Source: Alteromonas sp. RKMC-009 (GTDB lineage Bacteria > Pseudomonadota > Gammaproteobacteria > Enterobacterales > Alteromonadaceae). From it: a stretch of DNA of 64,000 nt. The stretch spans positions 4,588,001-4,652,000 of the forward strand of contig NZ_CP031010.1 in the NCBI RefSeq assembly GCF_003584565.2. The letters are read 5' to 3'. The notes beneath the pieces were generated by a model. That model saw nothing but the letters and a program-made list of their open reading frames with translations. It had not been told where the DNA came from and did no database searches. This document shows positions 1-10,661 of the stretch, piece by piece. Numbering within the stretch: the stretch's first letter is position 1; every line of letters starts with the position of its first letter. The translations under genes were made by a program, and so were the position numbers.

Positions 1-2
1 CA

Positions 3-1289
3 TACGAAAAAGAAATCGCCGGATTAACACAGGCGATTAACGAACATAAAGCCTTTTCTGACGCAGTAAAACGTCACAATGCCTACGTTATTTTCACGCC
101 GGATGGCAACGTGATTGAATGCAATCAGATCTTTGCGTCTATTTTCGGTTTTCAAAGCAGTGATTTGATTGGTCAGCACCACAGTGCACTGTGTTTCAGT
201 GAGCTAACAAACAGTACCGCTTATGCAGCATTATGGCGTGACTTGCGCGACGGCCATGCCCAAACCGGTCAGTTTCACCGTAAACACCGCAGTGGTGAAG
301 GTGTGTGGCTGGAGGCTTCTTATGAACCCATTCTGGATGAAAACGGAAGAGTAACTGCAGTACTAAAAATTTGCTGCGACATCACTGAGCAAAAAGAAAC
401 AGCAGAAGCCAACAAAGCGATTTCTGATGCCCTGGACCGTTCAATGGCAGTGATTGAATTTACCCCGGACGGCACAATCCTTAACGCAAACGGAAATTTT
501 CTGGCCACCGTGGGCTACAGCCTGAACCAGATTCAGGGTCAGCATCACCGTATGTTCTGTTACGATGATTTCTACATCGACAATCCTAATTTCTGGGACA
601 TTCTCGCAGCAGGCAATTTCCAGTCCGGCCAGTTTAAACGCAAGAATGCAGCAGGCGAAGTGCTGTGGCTGGAAGCCACTTACAACCCCATTTACTCTGC
701 TGACGGCAGAGTCTATAAAATTATCAAGTTTGCCTCAGACATCACGCAAAAAGTGATTGAACAAAGTAACATCGCCAGTGCATCGGAGCACGCGGTGTCG
801 ATTTCAGAAGAAACGTCACAAATTGCATTACGGGGAACAGAATCACTGACCAATTCCGTGGATGTATTTAACGCCACTTTGAAAGAAGTAGATCAGGCAA
901 ACGTACTGATTGAGCAACTGACTGCCCAGTCAGCCAACATTGAATCCATCGTTTCTACTATCCGCAGCATTGCTGATCAAACCAACCTGCTTGCGCTGAA
1001 TGCGGCTATCGAGGCAGCCCGTGCCGGCGATCAGGGTCGTGGCTTTGCCGTGGTAGCAGACGAAGTACGCCAGTTGGCAAAACGAACCAGTGACTCAACG
1101 GTAGAGATTGAATCGGTAGTAGGCGAAAACAAAGGTCTGGCACAACAAGCCAGTGAGAAAATGACCGAAGTGAAATCCAAAGTTGACCTGAATGCTGAGC
1201 AAATCGGCAGTGTGCAGGCTGTGATGGATGAAATATATCAGGGTGCGGTAAGCGTAACTGAGAACGTTTCCCGTATCATGAACCAGTAA
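3..1289 (+). CDS. PAS-PAS methyl-accepting chemotaxis protein (5' partial)
   Basis: Soluble-type chemoreceptor that would pass a sensory signal to CheA/CheW. The frame is open to the left edge, so the true start lies outside the window; the first internal GTG at 111 is inside a PAS domain and is not the start. Two PAS domains are visible in tandem. Each has the 'FTPDG' strand and a 'GQHH(S/R)' loop, and each ends with a PAC-like 'W.EA.Y.P' segment. The C-terminal signalling domain holds the highly conserved hairpin tip around [18 protein letters not shown] and '[13 protein letters not shown]'. No transmembrane segment is present in the visible part, as in BdlA-like receptors that sense redox or energy state through PAS cofactors. 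The ligand is unknown. The family call is very secure. Confidence 0.93.
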   Translation, partial: YEKEIAGLTQAINEHKAFSDAVKRHNAYVIFTPDGNVIECNQIFASIFGFQSSDLIGQHHSALCFSELTNSTAYAALWRDLRDGHAQTGQFHRKHRSGEGVWLEASYEPILDENGRVTAVLKICCDITEQKETAEANKAISDALDRSMAVIEFTPDGTILNANGNFLATVGYSLNQIQGQHHRMFCYDDFYIDNPNFWDILAAGNFQSGQFKRKNAAGEVLWLEATYNPIYSADGRVYKIIKFASDITQKVIEQSNIASASEHAVSISEETSQIALRGTESLTNSVDVFNATLKEVDQANVLIEQLTAQSANIESIVSTIRSIADQTNLLALNAAIEAARAGDQGRGFAVVADEVRQLAKRTSDSTVEIESVVGENKGLAQQASEKMTEVKSKVDLNAEQIGSVQAVMDEIYQGAVSVTENVSRIMNQ

Positions 1290-1354
1290 GTCCAACCGAC
1301 TAGGGGCAAGGACGCCCCGAACTTCGGGACGCCATACCATATGGTTACGATGAA

Positions 1355-2488
<1,134 letters not shown>

Positions 2489-2553
2489 TTATCCTATATT
2501 CGATGTGTGTCGGACTATTCTAAACAGTCGCAGTTATGTAACAATACACGCAA

Positions 2554-2574
2554 TATGAAAATCACTTTTTCATA
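2554..2574. promoter_or_regulatory. Perfect inverted repeat between frmA and the LysR gene
   Basis: TATGAAAA and TTTTCATA form an 8-bp perfect inverted repeat around a 5-bp centre. It lies 36 bp before the LysR-type gene and 72 bp before frmA. Its dyad and position suit a LysR-family operator controlling both divergent genes. No binding data support this; the repeat itself is directly visible. Confidence 0.45.
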
Positions 2575-2609
2575 AATGCAATAATAGACCCATTTACCAG
2601 TAGGGCTTT

Positions 2610-3488
2610 ATGAACAGAGACGGTATTGTTGAATTTGTGGCGGTAGTTGAGCAGCGCAGCTTTACGCTGGCAGCGAAAAAACTGCGTATCTCTACTGCAA
2701 AAGTAAGCCGCCAGGTCAGTGCACTGGAAACCCGTCTGTCATCGAGGCTGTTAAACCGCACCACCCGTGTGGTGACGCCAACCGAACTTGGTCAGCAGTT
2801 CTATCATCAATGCCGTCACATTCTCGACCAGCTTGATGACGCAGAACGTTTCGTCTCCGAACAACAGCTCACGCCTTCAGGCAAACTCATGCTTACTGCC
2901 CCCGTAACTTACGGTGAGCGGATCATCGCACCGGTCGTTAATGACTTTCTTACGCTGCATCCCCGCATTGAGGTCAGCCTGAATCTGACAAATCAGGTTG
3001 TGGACTTAGTACAGGAAAACTACGATCTGGCTATCCGTCTTGGTCATCTTGAGAGCTCATCGCTGATTGCCCGCCGGTTAGGCTCGCGAACGTTATTCAC
3101 CTGTGCCTCACCGGAATACTTTGAGCAGCATGGCCTGCCTCAGTCGGTAGCCGACCTTGCCCGGCATCAGTGCATTGCCGGCACATCAGCCCACTGGCAA
3201 TTTAATGTAAATGGCAGAGTCGTCACCTACCGGCTTTCAAACGCACGACTGCGTTGCAACAGTGGTGTGGGGATCCGTGATGCTGCCCGTAAGCACCTGG
3301 GCATCATTCAACTGCCTGATTATTATGTCGCTGATGATATCGAAGCTGGCCGTCTGAAAGTGATATTGCCGGCACAACAAATCGATGATGACGGGATATG
3401 GGCGATATACCCGCAAACCCGTCATGTATCAACCAAAGTCCGGTTATTACTGGACTATCTGGTTACCCGCCTGAGTCCCGGCGCGTAA
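2610..3488 (+). CDS. LysR family transcriptional regulator, divergent from frmA
   Basis: DNA-binding regulator of 292 residues. The N-terminal winged helix-turn-helix (about residues 1-60) includes 'SFTLAAKKLRISTAKVSRQ'. A periplasmic-binding-protein-like effector domain follows from about residue 90. The effector domain pattern 'YDLAIRLG.L..SSLIARRLG' is typical of the CrgA/AaeR-like LysR subgroup that often controls a neighbouring dehydrogenase. By position it probably regulates frmA and itself in response to formaldehyde or another aldehyde; that role is inferred. Confidence 0.92.
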   Translation: MNRDGIVEFVAVVEQRSFTLAAKKLRISTAKVSRQVSALETRLSSRLLNRTTRVVTPTELGQQFYHQCRHILDQLDDAERFVSEQQLTPSGKLMLTAPVTYGERIIAPVVNDFLTLHPRIEVSLNLTNQVVDLVQENYDLAIRLGHLESSSLIARRLGSRTLFTCASPEYFEQHGLPQSVADLARHQCIAGTSAHWQFNVNGRVVTYRLSNARLRCNSGVGIRDAARKHLGIIQLPDYYVADDIEAGRLKVILPAQQIDDDGIWAIYPQTRHVSTKVRLLLDYLVTRLSPGA

Positions 3489-3526
3489 ACCAGTTCGCCA
3501 CTGGGCCGGCTCTGCCGGTACACACC

Positions 3527-4864
3527 TTATGCCGGAATTGCTGGTTCAGGGCTTTCAGGCTCTGCTTCAGGGGGCTTTCCTGTAATGCTGGCAATAAGCT
3601 CTGCCGCATTTTTCTGTCGGAATGCCCGATACTCTTCCCAGTCAAATGACTTCAGAAACGCCACAGCCGCATCACAGCCATTTACAATCAGCTTTTCTTT
3701 GTCTTCCGGAGACATATCAAAGTCAAGCCAGCCAATGTCTGTTGTATCAATTTCCTTCACCACCCGGTTGTAGTCTTCAAAATGCTCATGGCGGTATTCT
3801 TTATCAGTGTTGCCTTTGGCAATATCCACCACATTGGAGATAAAGTTCAGCAGTGATGAATTATCGAAACGGTCTACATCAAAGCCCAGCTTGGCACCAA
3901 ACGTGGGCATTGAAGGGACTTTGCTGGGTTTCGCGTGAAATTCGTCAAAGGGAAAATTTGATAACAGGCCGCCGTCAACGAAGGACACCGACTCGCCATA
4001 CTTCTGAGGGTCTTTCAGCGTCACCGAAAAATCCCGTTGAAGCCGGTCTTTCACATCACTGTAAGGGGGGATGTCAGTCAGCGTGAAGGGATCAAAAAAG
4101 ATGGGAATAGACATGCTGGCACGGGCAAAATCTGCAACGGGCGCATCGTTTTCCGGGCGGTAGAATAAATCGGCGTCTTTAGGAAAGGTCACCTCAACAC
4201 CCACGGCCATACAACTGGCTTTTACTGCCAGTCCGCCGAACGGGGCGGATTTATCATATGTGAACCGTGGCGGATGGTTCAGGGTAACCGTTTCCGGCAG
4301 CGTCCATTTTGATGCCAGACCGGTGAGATGTGCCGCACCGAAGGGCTTCAACACTTTTCGTTCCATCCAGTCGTAAAAGGTTTGACCGGGGTTTAACCCC
4401 CGCTTTGCTTTCAATCGTTTGTAACCGGAAATCACACCCTTCATCCATCGCCAGCCTTTGCTGAACATGTTACCGCCACCGGGATTCTGCACCACATCCC
4501 TGACGGCTTTAGGTCCGTCGACAAAACTGAAAAATGCCACTTCATCCAGCACATCTGCAATCGCCATGGTTTTAGGCTGATCCGGTGTACCGGCTGCACT
4601 CAGCCCTATCGCATTGATTGCACCGGCAGACGTGCCGGCTATTTTACGAAAACGGATATTGCACTGTTCAAGCACGTAGGTATAACCCACGAGACCAAGC
4701 CCGAGCATGCCGCCGCCTTCCATCACAAGGTCGACGAAATAGTACTTTTCACCGTCTTTTTCGAAATATACATCTGACCAGACTTTGCTTTTCAACTCAG
4801 CCGGGATTGAATAGGCCGACAATATGTCCTTCACAGACTTAGCCGGTGTAGTTTGCGCGTTCAT
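3527..4864 (-). CDS. Patatin-like phospholipase family protein
   Basis: Predicted lipid acyl hydrolase with a Ser-Asp dyad, 445 residues. It has the glycine-rich oxyanion loop 'MEGGGMLGLGLVG' at about residues 48-60. The nucleophile elbow GTSAG gives Ser79, and a later 'VDGGLLSNFP' holds the catalytic Asp. I placed the start at 4864 because AGGGAGG lies five bases upstream; an in-frame ATG at 4882 lacks a ribosome site. No signal peptide is visible, so it is probably cytosolic or a secreted effector of the ExoU/patatin kind without an obvious export signal. It is divergent from the PPK2 gene. Confidence 0.88.
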   Translation of the reverse strand: MNAQTTPAKSVKDILSAYSIPAELKSKVWSDVYFEKDGEKYYFVDLVMEGGGMLGLGLVGYTYVLEQCNIRFRKIAGTSAGAINAIGLSAAGTPDQPKTMAIADVLDEVAFFSFVDGPKAVRDVVQNPGGGNMFSKGWRWMKGVISGYKRLKAKRGLNPGQTFYDWMERKVLKPFGAAHLTGLASKWTLPETVTLNHPPRFTYDKSAPFGGLAVKASCMAVGVEVTFPKDADLFYRPENDAPVADFARASMSIPIFFDPFTLTDIPPYSDVKDRLQRDFSVTLKDPQKYGESVSFVDGGLLSNFPFDEFHAKPSKVPSMPTFGAKLGFDVDRFDNSSLLNFISNVVDIAKGNTDKEYRHEHFEDYNRVVKEIDTTDIGWLDFDMSPEDKEKLIVNGCDAAVAFLKSFDWEEYRAFRQKNAAELIASITGKPPEAEPESPEPAIPA

Positions 4865-4916
4865 TACAGCCTCCCTGTCCATAATTTGTTCAACATGCTA
4901 ACGCAGGGTAGGATTA

Positions 4917-5819
4917 ATGCAATGGTCATTCTGTACTAAGCCAATACCATTTATGAATAAAACCGTCTCTGAGATTGAATTAAGACACAGAACCCTGCGT
5001 TTACCTCACGGTGAAGATGCGCCACTGATTGGTTCAAAGCAGCACTACCGGGAAGAACTGAAAAAGTGGCAGAAAAAACTGCTGCATGTTCAGCAGGCCA
5101 TTTATCACCAGAAAAAACGGGCAATTGTGGTTTTCGAGGGCTGGGATGCATCCGGTAAAGGCGGCGCCATCAGGCGTCTGACCGGCCATCTGGACCCCAG
5201 AGGGTTTGCCGTGCACCCCATTGCAGCGCCCACCGCTGAAGAACAGGGAAGGCACTATTTATACCGGTTTCAGACAAGGTTACCCAAGCCCGGCCGTATC
5301 GCCATTTTCGACCGTTCCTGGTATGGCCGGGTACTGGTGGAAAGAGTGGAACAACTGACACCGGATGATGCCTGGCAACGTGCCTACCGGGAAATCAATG
5401 AGTTTGAACGGATGTTGTCTGATGATGGCGTCCGCATCATTAAGCTGTTTTTACACATCTCGCCCGACGAGCAGCTACGCCGGTTCGAAGAGCGGCTGCA
5501 CAATCCCTACAAACGCTGGAAGCTTACAGAAGAAGATATCCGCAACCGCAGTAAGTGGTCTGATTACGCATCAGCTACCGAAGACATGTTTGATGAGACG
5601 GATACCCGCCCGGCTCCCTGGCATCTGATACAGGCAGAACACAAATGGTATGCACGGGTGGAAGTCTTAAAGAAAGTTGTGAAGGCATTGCGAAAAGGCA
5701 CCGACATCACGCCACCGCCACCGGATGAGAAGCTCATCCGTCTGGCAGAGCAAAAATTGGGGATAAGCGTGCCGGATACAGACACGCCGGAGCCGCAACA
5801 GTCAGAGCAGGAAAACTAA
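4917..5819 (+). CDS. Polyphosphate kinase 2 family protein
   Basis: Predicted polyphosphate:nucleotide phosphotransferase (PPK2), 300 residues. It transfers phosphate between polyphosphate and nucleoside mono- or diphosphates. Walker A 'GWDASGKGG' spans residues 75-83 and Walker B 'IAIFDRSWYGRVL' residues 128-140, followed by the lid region 'RRFEERLHNPYKRWKLTEED'. The PPK2 subclass (GDP, ADP or AMP preference) cannot be settled by eye. The start at 4917 is preceded by a weak AGGAT; an in-frame ATG at 4953 has none. The acidic, Gln/Glu-rich tail is probably disordered. The stop codon region overlaps that of the convergent sulfotransferase by 4 bp. Confidence 0.92.
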   Translation: MQWSFCTKPIPFMNKTVSEIELRHRTLRLPHGEDAPLIGSKQHYREELKKWQKKLLHVQQAIYHQKKRAIVVFEGWDASGKGGAIRRLTGHLDPRGFAVHPIAAPTAEEQGRHYLYRFQTRLPKPGRIAIFDRSWYGRVLVERVEQLTPDDAWQRAYREINEFERMLSDDGVRIIKLFLHISPDEQLRRFEERLHNPYKRWKLTEEDIRNRSKWSDYASATEDMFDETDTRPAPWHLIQAEHKWYARVEVLKKVVKALRKGTDITPPPPDEKLIRLAEQKLGISVPDTDTPEPQQSEQEN

Positions 5820-6541
5820 AACGTCAGCTTATATTTCTCAAGTTGGTAGTAGTAAGGAAGTGCTTGCTCACAAACTTCCTGTAATGCCTCTGAAAGTACC
5901 GGCACGGGTTTCCGTGCCGTGGCTTTAAGCCCGGTACTTGCCCACACCGCATTGTACCAGTGCTCTGCCCAGACGCCGTCAGCTTTGTTGCCACCAGCCG
6001 GCCAGCTGAGCATGCCCGCATCGTAAGGTATACCAATGGCTTCACACAGCGCCTGCAGCCCCGTTGCGGGGTTGGTCAGCAAATCGTCACTGTCAATTAC
6101 CACCGGCGGCTCGCCGTTCAGCGTCATCTGGCGGTTAAATAACTCAGCTTGCTGACGGATGCCGATATCATCCAGTACCGGTTTCTCCCGCTTTTCATTG
6201 TAACTGGCAATCACCCTGGCCGGATGACGCAACAGAAACACGTTAATCACATCGTCTGTCCAGGCCAGCGGAAATGCGGGTAACATGTGATGTGACATGT
6301 GCTTCTGATAGAAAATATCTTTACCGTCAGGGATCGGACCCAGGCATTGCGCAATAACCTCAGAAGCACGCTGTGGTTGCGATGCCAGTATCGCTTCCTG
6401 CATCGGGTGCACTTCCCCGCTTTCCTTCAGATACGCCGCGTAAAAGGGCTCGTCAATTACCGCGCAGTCACTGCGGGCGGAAAACGCATACATCATTGCT
6501 GTCGATAAGTTTCTGGGGCCGGACCACATAGCAATACGCAT
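5816..6541 (-). CDS. Sulfotransferase-like family protein
   Basis: Protein of 241 residues with a P-loop-like start 'MWSGPRNLSTAMMYAF', resembling the phosphosulfate-binding loop of PAPS-dependent sulfotransferases. A downstream 'VFLLRHPARVIASY' matches the second PAPS-binding (3'-phosphate) motif. No membrane segment is present, so it should act in the cytosol; the acceptor is unknown. Its start codon overlaps the stop of the upstream aminotransferase gene by one base, which suggests translational coupling. The two proteins may therefore act on a shared amino-acid-derived metabolite, which is inference. Confidence 0.82.
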   Translation of the reverse strand: MRIAMWSGPRNLSTAMMYAFSARSDCAVIDEPFYAAYLKESGEVHPMQEAILASQPQRASEVIAQCLGPIPDGKDIFYQKHMSHHMLPAFPLAWTDDVINVFLLRHPARVIASYNEKREKPVLDDIGIRQQAELFNRQMTLNGEPPVVIDSDDLLTNPATGLQALCEAIGIPYDAGMLSWPAGGNKADGVWAEHWYNAVWASTGLKATARKPVPVLSEALQEVCEQALPYYYQLEKYKLTF

Positions 6542-7449
6542 CAGTGAGACTCCTTAACCAGTTGATAATATGCCTCTCTTATCTGCTGCGTGACCGGTCC
6601 CGGGTGCACGTCGCCAATTGCTCTGCCATCAATGTGGGATACCGGCGTCTGCGCACCAAACGTGCCGGTAAGGAAGGCCTCGTCAGCACCATAGGTTTCA
6701 ACCAGCGAATAATTGCGCTGATGCACCTTCAGGCCAATCCGCTCACACACGTCTATCACTTTCTGCCGGGTGATACCGTTCATGCAGTAATCACCTGTTG
6801 AGGTCCAGACCTCGCCTTTTCGTACAATAAAGAAATTACAGGCGTTGGTGGTGTTTACAAACCCGTTTACATCCAGCATCAGTGCTTCATCGGCACCGGC
6901 CTTTTCTGCGGCAATACAGGCCAGTATGCAATTGAGCTTGGAATGCGAGTTGAGTTTGGGATCCTGCGTCATAGGCAGGCCACGCATATGCGGCACAGTA
7001 GCCAGCTTGATAGGCCGCGCAATGGACGCTTTGGAGTGCTCACATATAATAACCAGCGTAGGACCGTGCACAGAAAGCGCCGGATGCTGAAACGGCTTTT
7101 TCTTTTTGCCCCGGGTGAACATCAGCCGTGCATGTACATCGGTATGCATGTTGTTGGCTTTACGGGTGGCTTCCAGCGCCTCTGTAACCTGCGCCCTGGT
7201 CATGCCTAAATCCATATCGACCACTTTTGCAGCTTCAAAAAGCCGGTCCATATGCTCATCCAGAAAAGCCCATTTGCCGTCGTATAACCGCAAGCCTTCC
7301 CAGATGCCGTCACCTAACATAAAGCCACTGTCGTATACCGACACTTTGGCTTCGTCGCGGTGAACAATGTCACCGTTTACATAAATGAGAATATCATCAT
7401 TACGCGCATCTTCCGCTGCGGTATGGGTAGAGACATCCGCCATACTCAT
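6541..7449 (-). CDS. Class IV (BCAT/D-amino-acid type) aminotransferase
   Basis: PLP enzyme of fold type IV, 302 residues. 'VSVYDSGFMLGDGIWEGLR' near residue 40-55 is the family signature. The likely PLP lysine is in 'SHSKLNCILA', and 'TNACNFFIVRKG' and 'GITRQKVIDVCE' match the cofactor-phosphate region. The family includes branched-chain and D-amino acid aminotransferases and aminodeoxychorismate lyase, and substrate preference cannot be read from sequence alone. It shares a one-base overlap with the downstream sulfotransferase-like gene, forming a two-gene operon. Confidence 0.9.
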   Translation of the reverse strand: MSMADVSTHTAAEDARNDDILIYVNGDIVHRDEAKVSVYDSGFMLGDGIWEGLRLYDGKWAFLDEHMDRLFEAAKVVDMDLGMTRAQVTEALEATRKANNMHTDVHARLMFTRGKKKKPFQHPALSVHGPTLVIICEHSKASIARPIKLATVPHMRGLPMTQDPKLNSHSKLNCILACIAAEKAGADEALMLDVNGFVNTTNACNFFIVRKGEVWTSTGDYCMNGITRQKVIDVCERIGLKVHQRNYSLVETYGADEAFLTGTFGAQTPVSHIDGRAIGDVHPGPVTQQIREAYYQLVKESH

Positions 7450-7480
7450 TGATTGTTTTTCCTTTTTTGTACAGCCAGAA

Positions 7481-7533
7481 AAACAAAAATACCGGCTGAC
7501 GACCCGTAAAGTAAAGTCGTACCGCCGGTATTT
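7481..7533 (-). terminator. Rho-independent terminator after the AsmA-like gene
   Basis: A perfect 10-bp stem AAATACCGGC / GCCGGTATTT encloses a longer loop that can pair further (GACGAC with GTCGT). Read on the minus strand it is followed by a T-rich tract. It ends transcription of the AsmA-like gene before the aminotransferase gene. Confidence 0.7.
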
Positions 7534-7553
7534 GCGATGATATTCAGCGATGA

Positions 7554-8333
7554 TTAGTTAAACAGATCTTTCAGCTTGTCTTTGCCTTTCTCCATTAACT
7601 TCTCTTTTTCTTCATCGATTTTTTCCTGCACTTTCTCTTTGGCTTTTTCTGCCAGCACTTTTTTCGCTTCGGCTTTTGCCTGCTTGATGGCGTTATCCAG
7701 CATCTGATTTACGATAGCCGCACCGACCTGATCAGCAGGTAAACCGTCAGGCTGACCAATGGCACCGGCACTGAACGTTGGCAGAGTGACTTCATACGCT
7801 TTCTTATCAATTTTGAAATCACCGGTTTCAAGGTTTTCAAAATTCAGTTTCAGCTTCGCGTTACTCACCGTTACCGCATCCACAATCAGTTTTGGCGCCG
7901 GAGCGGAGGATGGCTCTGCAGGCTGGCTGTCGCCCTGAGGCAAGTTAGCCATCAAATTCTCTTTGATAACCATCAGGTTGCCCTGACCTGATGCATCTAC
8001 TTCGTACAGGATTTCCGGACCGTCTACAGTCACTTCCTGGATGCGGTAAGGCTCTTCGGTAGCACCGGCGAGATCTAATGTCACACCGTCAAGGCTGAAT
8101 GCATCTTCTTCACTGAATCCGTCAGGATTTTCTACATCAATGTCAGTGATAGTCAGGCGTCCGTCACTGAAAGACAAATCCACAGCTGACACGGTAACCG
8201 GCGTAGCCAGATATTTTGTGCCCTGTGTTTCAATTTGTTCGCGGATAAAGTCATTGGCCCCACTGGCCAGATAAACCACACCGCCGGCAATCACCACAAT
8301 AACCAGCAATAAAATAACCAGAACTTTCTTCAT
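7554..8333 (-). CDS. AsmA-like membrane-anchored protein of unknown function
   Basis: Protein of 259 residues with one N-terminal transmembrane anchor (KKVLVILLLVIVVIAGGVVY), then a periplasmic beta-rich domain. 'VTVSAVDLSFSDGRLTITDIDVENPDGF' is the kind of repeat seen in AsmA/DUF748 proteins that face the outer membrane. The last 50 residues are Lys/Glu-rich and probably form a coiled coil. I set the start at 8333 because GGGAGAAG precedes it; the frame extends 12 codons further upstream. The family's role is thought to be in envelope lipid transport or outer-membrane assembly; a specific role here is unknown. Confidence 0.75.
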   Translation of the reverse strand: MKKVLVILLLVIVVIAGGVVYLASGANDFIREQIETQGTKYLATPVTVSAVDLSFSDGRLTITDIDVENPDGFSEEDAFSLDGVTLDLAGATEEPYRIQEVTVDGPEILYEVDASGQGNLMVIKENLMANLPQGDSQPAEPSSAPAPKLIVDAVTVSNAKLKLNFENLETGDFKIDKKAYEVTLPTFSAGAIGQPDGLPADQVGAAIVNQMLDNAIKQAKAEAKKVLAEKAKEKVQEKIDEEKEKLMEKGKDKLKDLFN

Positions 8334-8540
8334 TACTTCTCCCTGCATAAATGAGATTAAATACCGCACGGTTCACGGCATTTGCGCGTATTCCCTGTAT
8401 CAGTGTTTGAACGACTGCTTTACACGGTTTACGGCGTTTAGGTTTTCCATACGACCACTGCCTGTTATTGTGATCACAACACTGCATCAGACAACGTCTT
8501 TTTGCAGTCACAAGACTAATTTGAAGAGTAAAGGAAAGCA

Positions 8541-10442
8541 ATGAATAAACTCTCATGGGTGCTGGCATCAGCACCGCTGTTATTTGCTTGCTCCCAGCCG
8601 GCAGACAACACGACAACGACAGAATCAAAACCAGCCAGTGCACAACATACTGAGCAGAAATCCACGATGGCATCAGGTACGGATTATCATTCATTTTCCA
8701 ACCCTGACGCAGTGCGGGTAACACATTTGGATCTGGATTTAACCGCAGACTTCGACAACCGTGAGCTTACCGGTACAGTGACGCTGGACTTCGACCGTAT
8801 TCAACCGGATGCGGACACGTTAATCGTTGATACCCGCGCACTGGATATCAAACAGGTAACCGCAAATGGTAAAGCCGTTGAGTTTACCCTGGGTGAAGAG
8901 GACGAAAATCTGGGCTCTCCCCTGTCGATAGCCTTACCTGAATCGGCCAGTGCTGTCACCATCGACTATGTGACTTCACCGGATGCATCCGGCGTGCAGT
9001 GGCTTACTCCGGCACAGACTCAGGGTAAAGAACATCCGTTCCTGTTTACCCAGGCTCAGGCCATTCATGCGCGTAGTTTCATTCCACTTCAGGATTCACC
9101 TCAGGTCAGAGTCACTTACGACGCCCGTATTCATACTCCGGCAGATTTACTGGCAGTCATGAGCGCGTCGAATGACCCTGATACGCCCCGTGACGGCGAT
9201 TACAGCTTCACCATGCCTCAGCCTGTACCTTCTTACCTGATTGCCCTGGCCATAGGCCACCTTGAGTTCAAACCTATGGGTGAACGTACCGGCGTGTACG
9301 CCGAGCCTGAAATTCTCGATGCAGCCGCCGCCGAGTTTGAAGACACGGAAAGCATGCTGGAGCTGACAGAAAAAACCTACGGCCCCTACAGCTGGGACCG
9401 TTATGACCTGCTGATCCTGCCACCCTCCTTTCCTTTTGGTGGTATGGAAAACCCCCGTCTGTCATTCATCACCCCTACGGTGATTGCCGGCGACAAAAGT
9501 CTGGTTTCCCTGATTGCCCATGAGCTGGCGCACAGCTGGTCGGGTAATACTGTGACCAACGCTACCTGGCGGGATTTGTGGCTGAATGAAGGTTTTACCA
9601 CCTATCTGACTTACCGCATTATGGAAATGTTGTACGGCACAGACCGCTTTAACATGGAAGCGGTACTGGGCTATCAGAGCCTTGAAGCAGATATCGCTGC
9701 GCTGCCGGCCAATGATGAAATACTTGCCGTAGATTTACGCGGACGCAACCCTGACGATGTATTTTCAGATATCCCTTACGAAAAAGGTGCGCTGTTTCTC
9801 CGTGAACTGGAGCAAAAGGTAGGGCGCGACAACTTCGACGCTTTCCTGATGCAATACTTTAAGCATTTTGCTTTCCAAAGTATCACCACCGACACCTTCA
9901 TGGCGTATCTGGAAGACACGCTGCTGAAACAATATCCGGACAGGCTCGACAAGCAACGTATTGAAGAATGGGTGTTGAAGCCGGGCATTCCTGATGGTGC
10001 ACCTGTACCGGCGTCTGATGCCTTCGATAAGGTGGACAGTCAGCGCACTGCCTGGTTAAATGGCGATAAGCCTGCTGCAGACATCAAAACAGTAAACTGG
10101 ACAACCCACGAATGGCTGTATTTCCTGAATAACATGCCTTCTTCACTGTCTGCTGCGCAGTTAAAAGATCTGGATTCTGCCTTTGATCTTACTAACAGCC
10201 ACAACAACGAAATTGCGCACAGCTGGCTGATGATTGCCGTACAGAATGAATATAAGCCGGCCTGGCCCCGTTTGCATGATTACCTGGTTGAAATAGGCCG
10301 GAATAAGCTGGTGAAACCGCTCTACCGGGCGCTGTCGCAAACACCGGAAGGGAAAGCGTTTGCGAAAAAGGCATTTGAAGAAGCCAAACCCGGTTATCAC
10401 CCGCTGACAGTGCATGCGAATGAAGGCTTCGTAGAGGACTGA
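8541..10442 (+). CDS. M1 family metallopeptidase lipoprotein (LTA4 hydrolase-like aminopeptidase)
   Basis: Zinc aminopeptidase of 633 residues. A lipoprotein signal peptide ends in LLFAC, so it is expected on an envelope membrane, exposed to the periplasm or surface. Zinc ligands are His327 and His331 (HELAH) and Glu350 (NEGF). The exopeptidase signature GGMEN is at about residues 300-304. The C-terminal helical domain matches the leukotriene A4 hydrolase-type subfamily in length. Likely role: trimming of peptides imported from the environment. A clear terminator follows the gene, so it is probably monocistronic. Confidence 0.93.
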   Translation: MNKLSWVLASAPLLFACSQPADNTTTTESKPASAQHTEQKSTMASGTDYHSFSNPDAVRVTHLDLDLTADFDNRELTGTVTLDFDRIQPDADTLIVDTRALDIKQVTANGKAVEFTLGEEDENLGSPLSIALPESASAVTIDYVTSPDASGVQWLTPAQTQGKEHPFLFTQAQAIHARSFIPLQDSPQVRVTYDARIHTPADLLAVMSASNDPDTPRDGDYSFTMPQPVPSYLIALAIGHLEFKPMGERTGVYAEPEILDAAAAEFEDTESMLELTEKTYGPYSWDRYDLLILPPSFPFGGMENPRLSFITPTVIAGDKSLVSLIAHELAHSWSGNTVTNATWRDLWLNEGFTTYLTYRIMEMLYGTDRFNMEAVLGYQSLEADIAALPANDEILAVDLRGRNPDDVFSDIPYEKGALFLRELEQKVGRDNFDAFLMQYFKHFAFQSITTDTFMAYLEDTLLKQYPDRLDKQRIEEWVLKPGIPDGAPVPASDAFDKVDSQRTAWLNGDKPAADIKTVNWTTHEWLYFLNNMPSSLSAAQLKDLDSAFDLTNSHNNEIAHSWLMIAVQNEYKPAWPRLHDYLVEIGRNKLVKPLYRALSQTPEGKAFAKKAFEEAKPGYHPLTVHANEGFVED

Positions 10443-10474
10443 CATCCTTATTTAGCATTAAATAAATGTCAGAA

Positions 10475-10508
10475 GGCCGTATCAGCGTAAGGTGATACGG
10501 CTTTTTTT
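10475..10508 (+). terminator. Rho-independent terminator after the M1 peptidase gene
   Basis: The 9-bp stem GCCGTATCA / TGATACGGC with an 8-base loop is followed by a run of seven Ts. Confidence 0.85.
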
Positions 10509-10661
10509 ATCACTTTTGTTCTGAAAACGCCGCCCGTCAGCCTTCTTTATAACCAAAGCGAACAAAAACCTTCTCCGATAAAATGTTAAAAACTATAGCC
10601 ATATGTTTATTTTATGTTAATACTAAGAGTGTACGTTCTTTGACCAGCAGGAGTGTTGACT

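Noticed and set aside
1303..1335. GGGGC / GCCCC stems after the chemoreceptor gene
   Set aside because: Overlapping short stems with no T-run; not a convincing terminator.
8251..8724. 157-codon minus-strand frame covering the M1 peptidase start
   Set aside because: Antisense to a clear lipoprotein signal sequence and to the AsmA-like start; no recognisable product.
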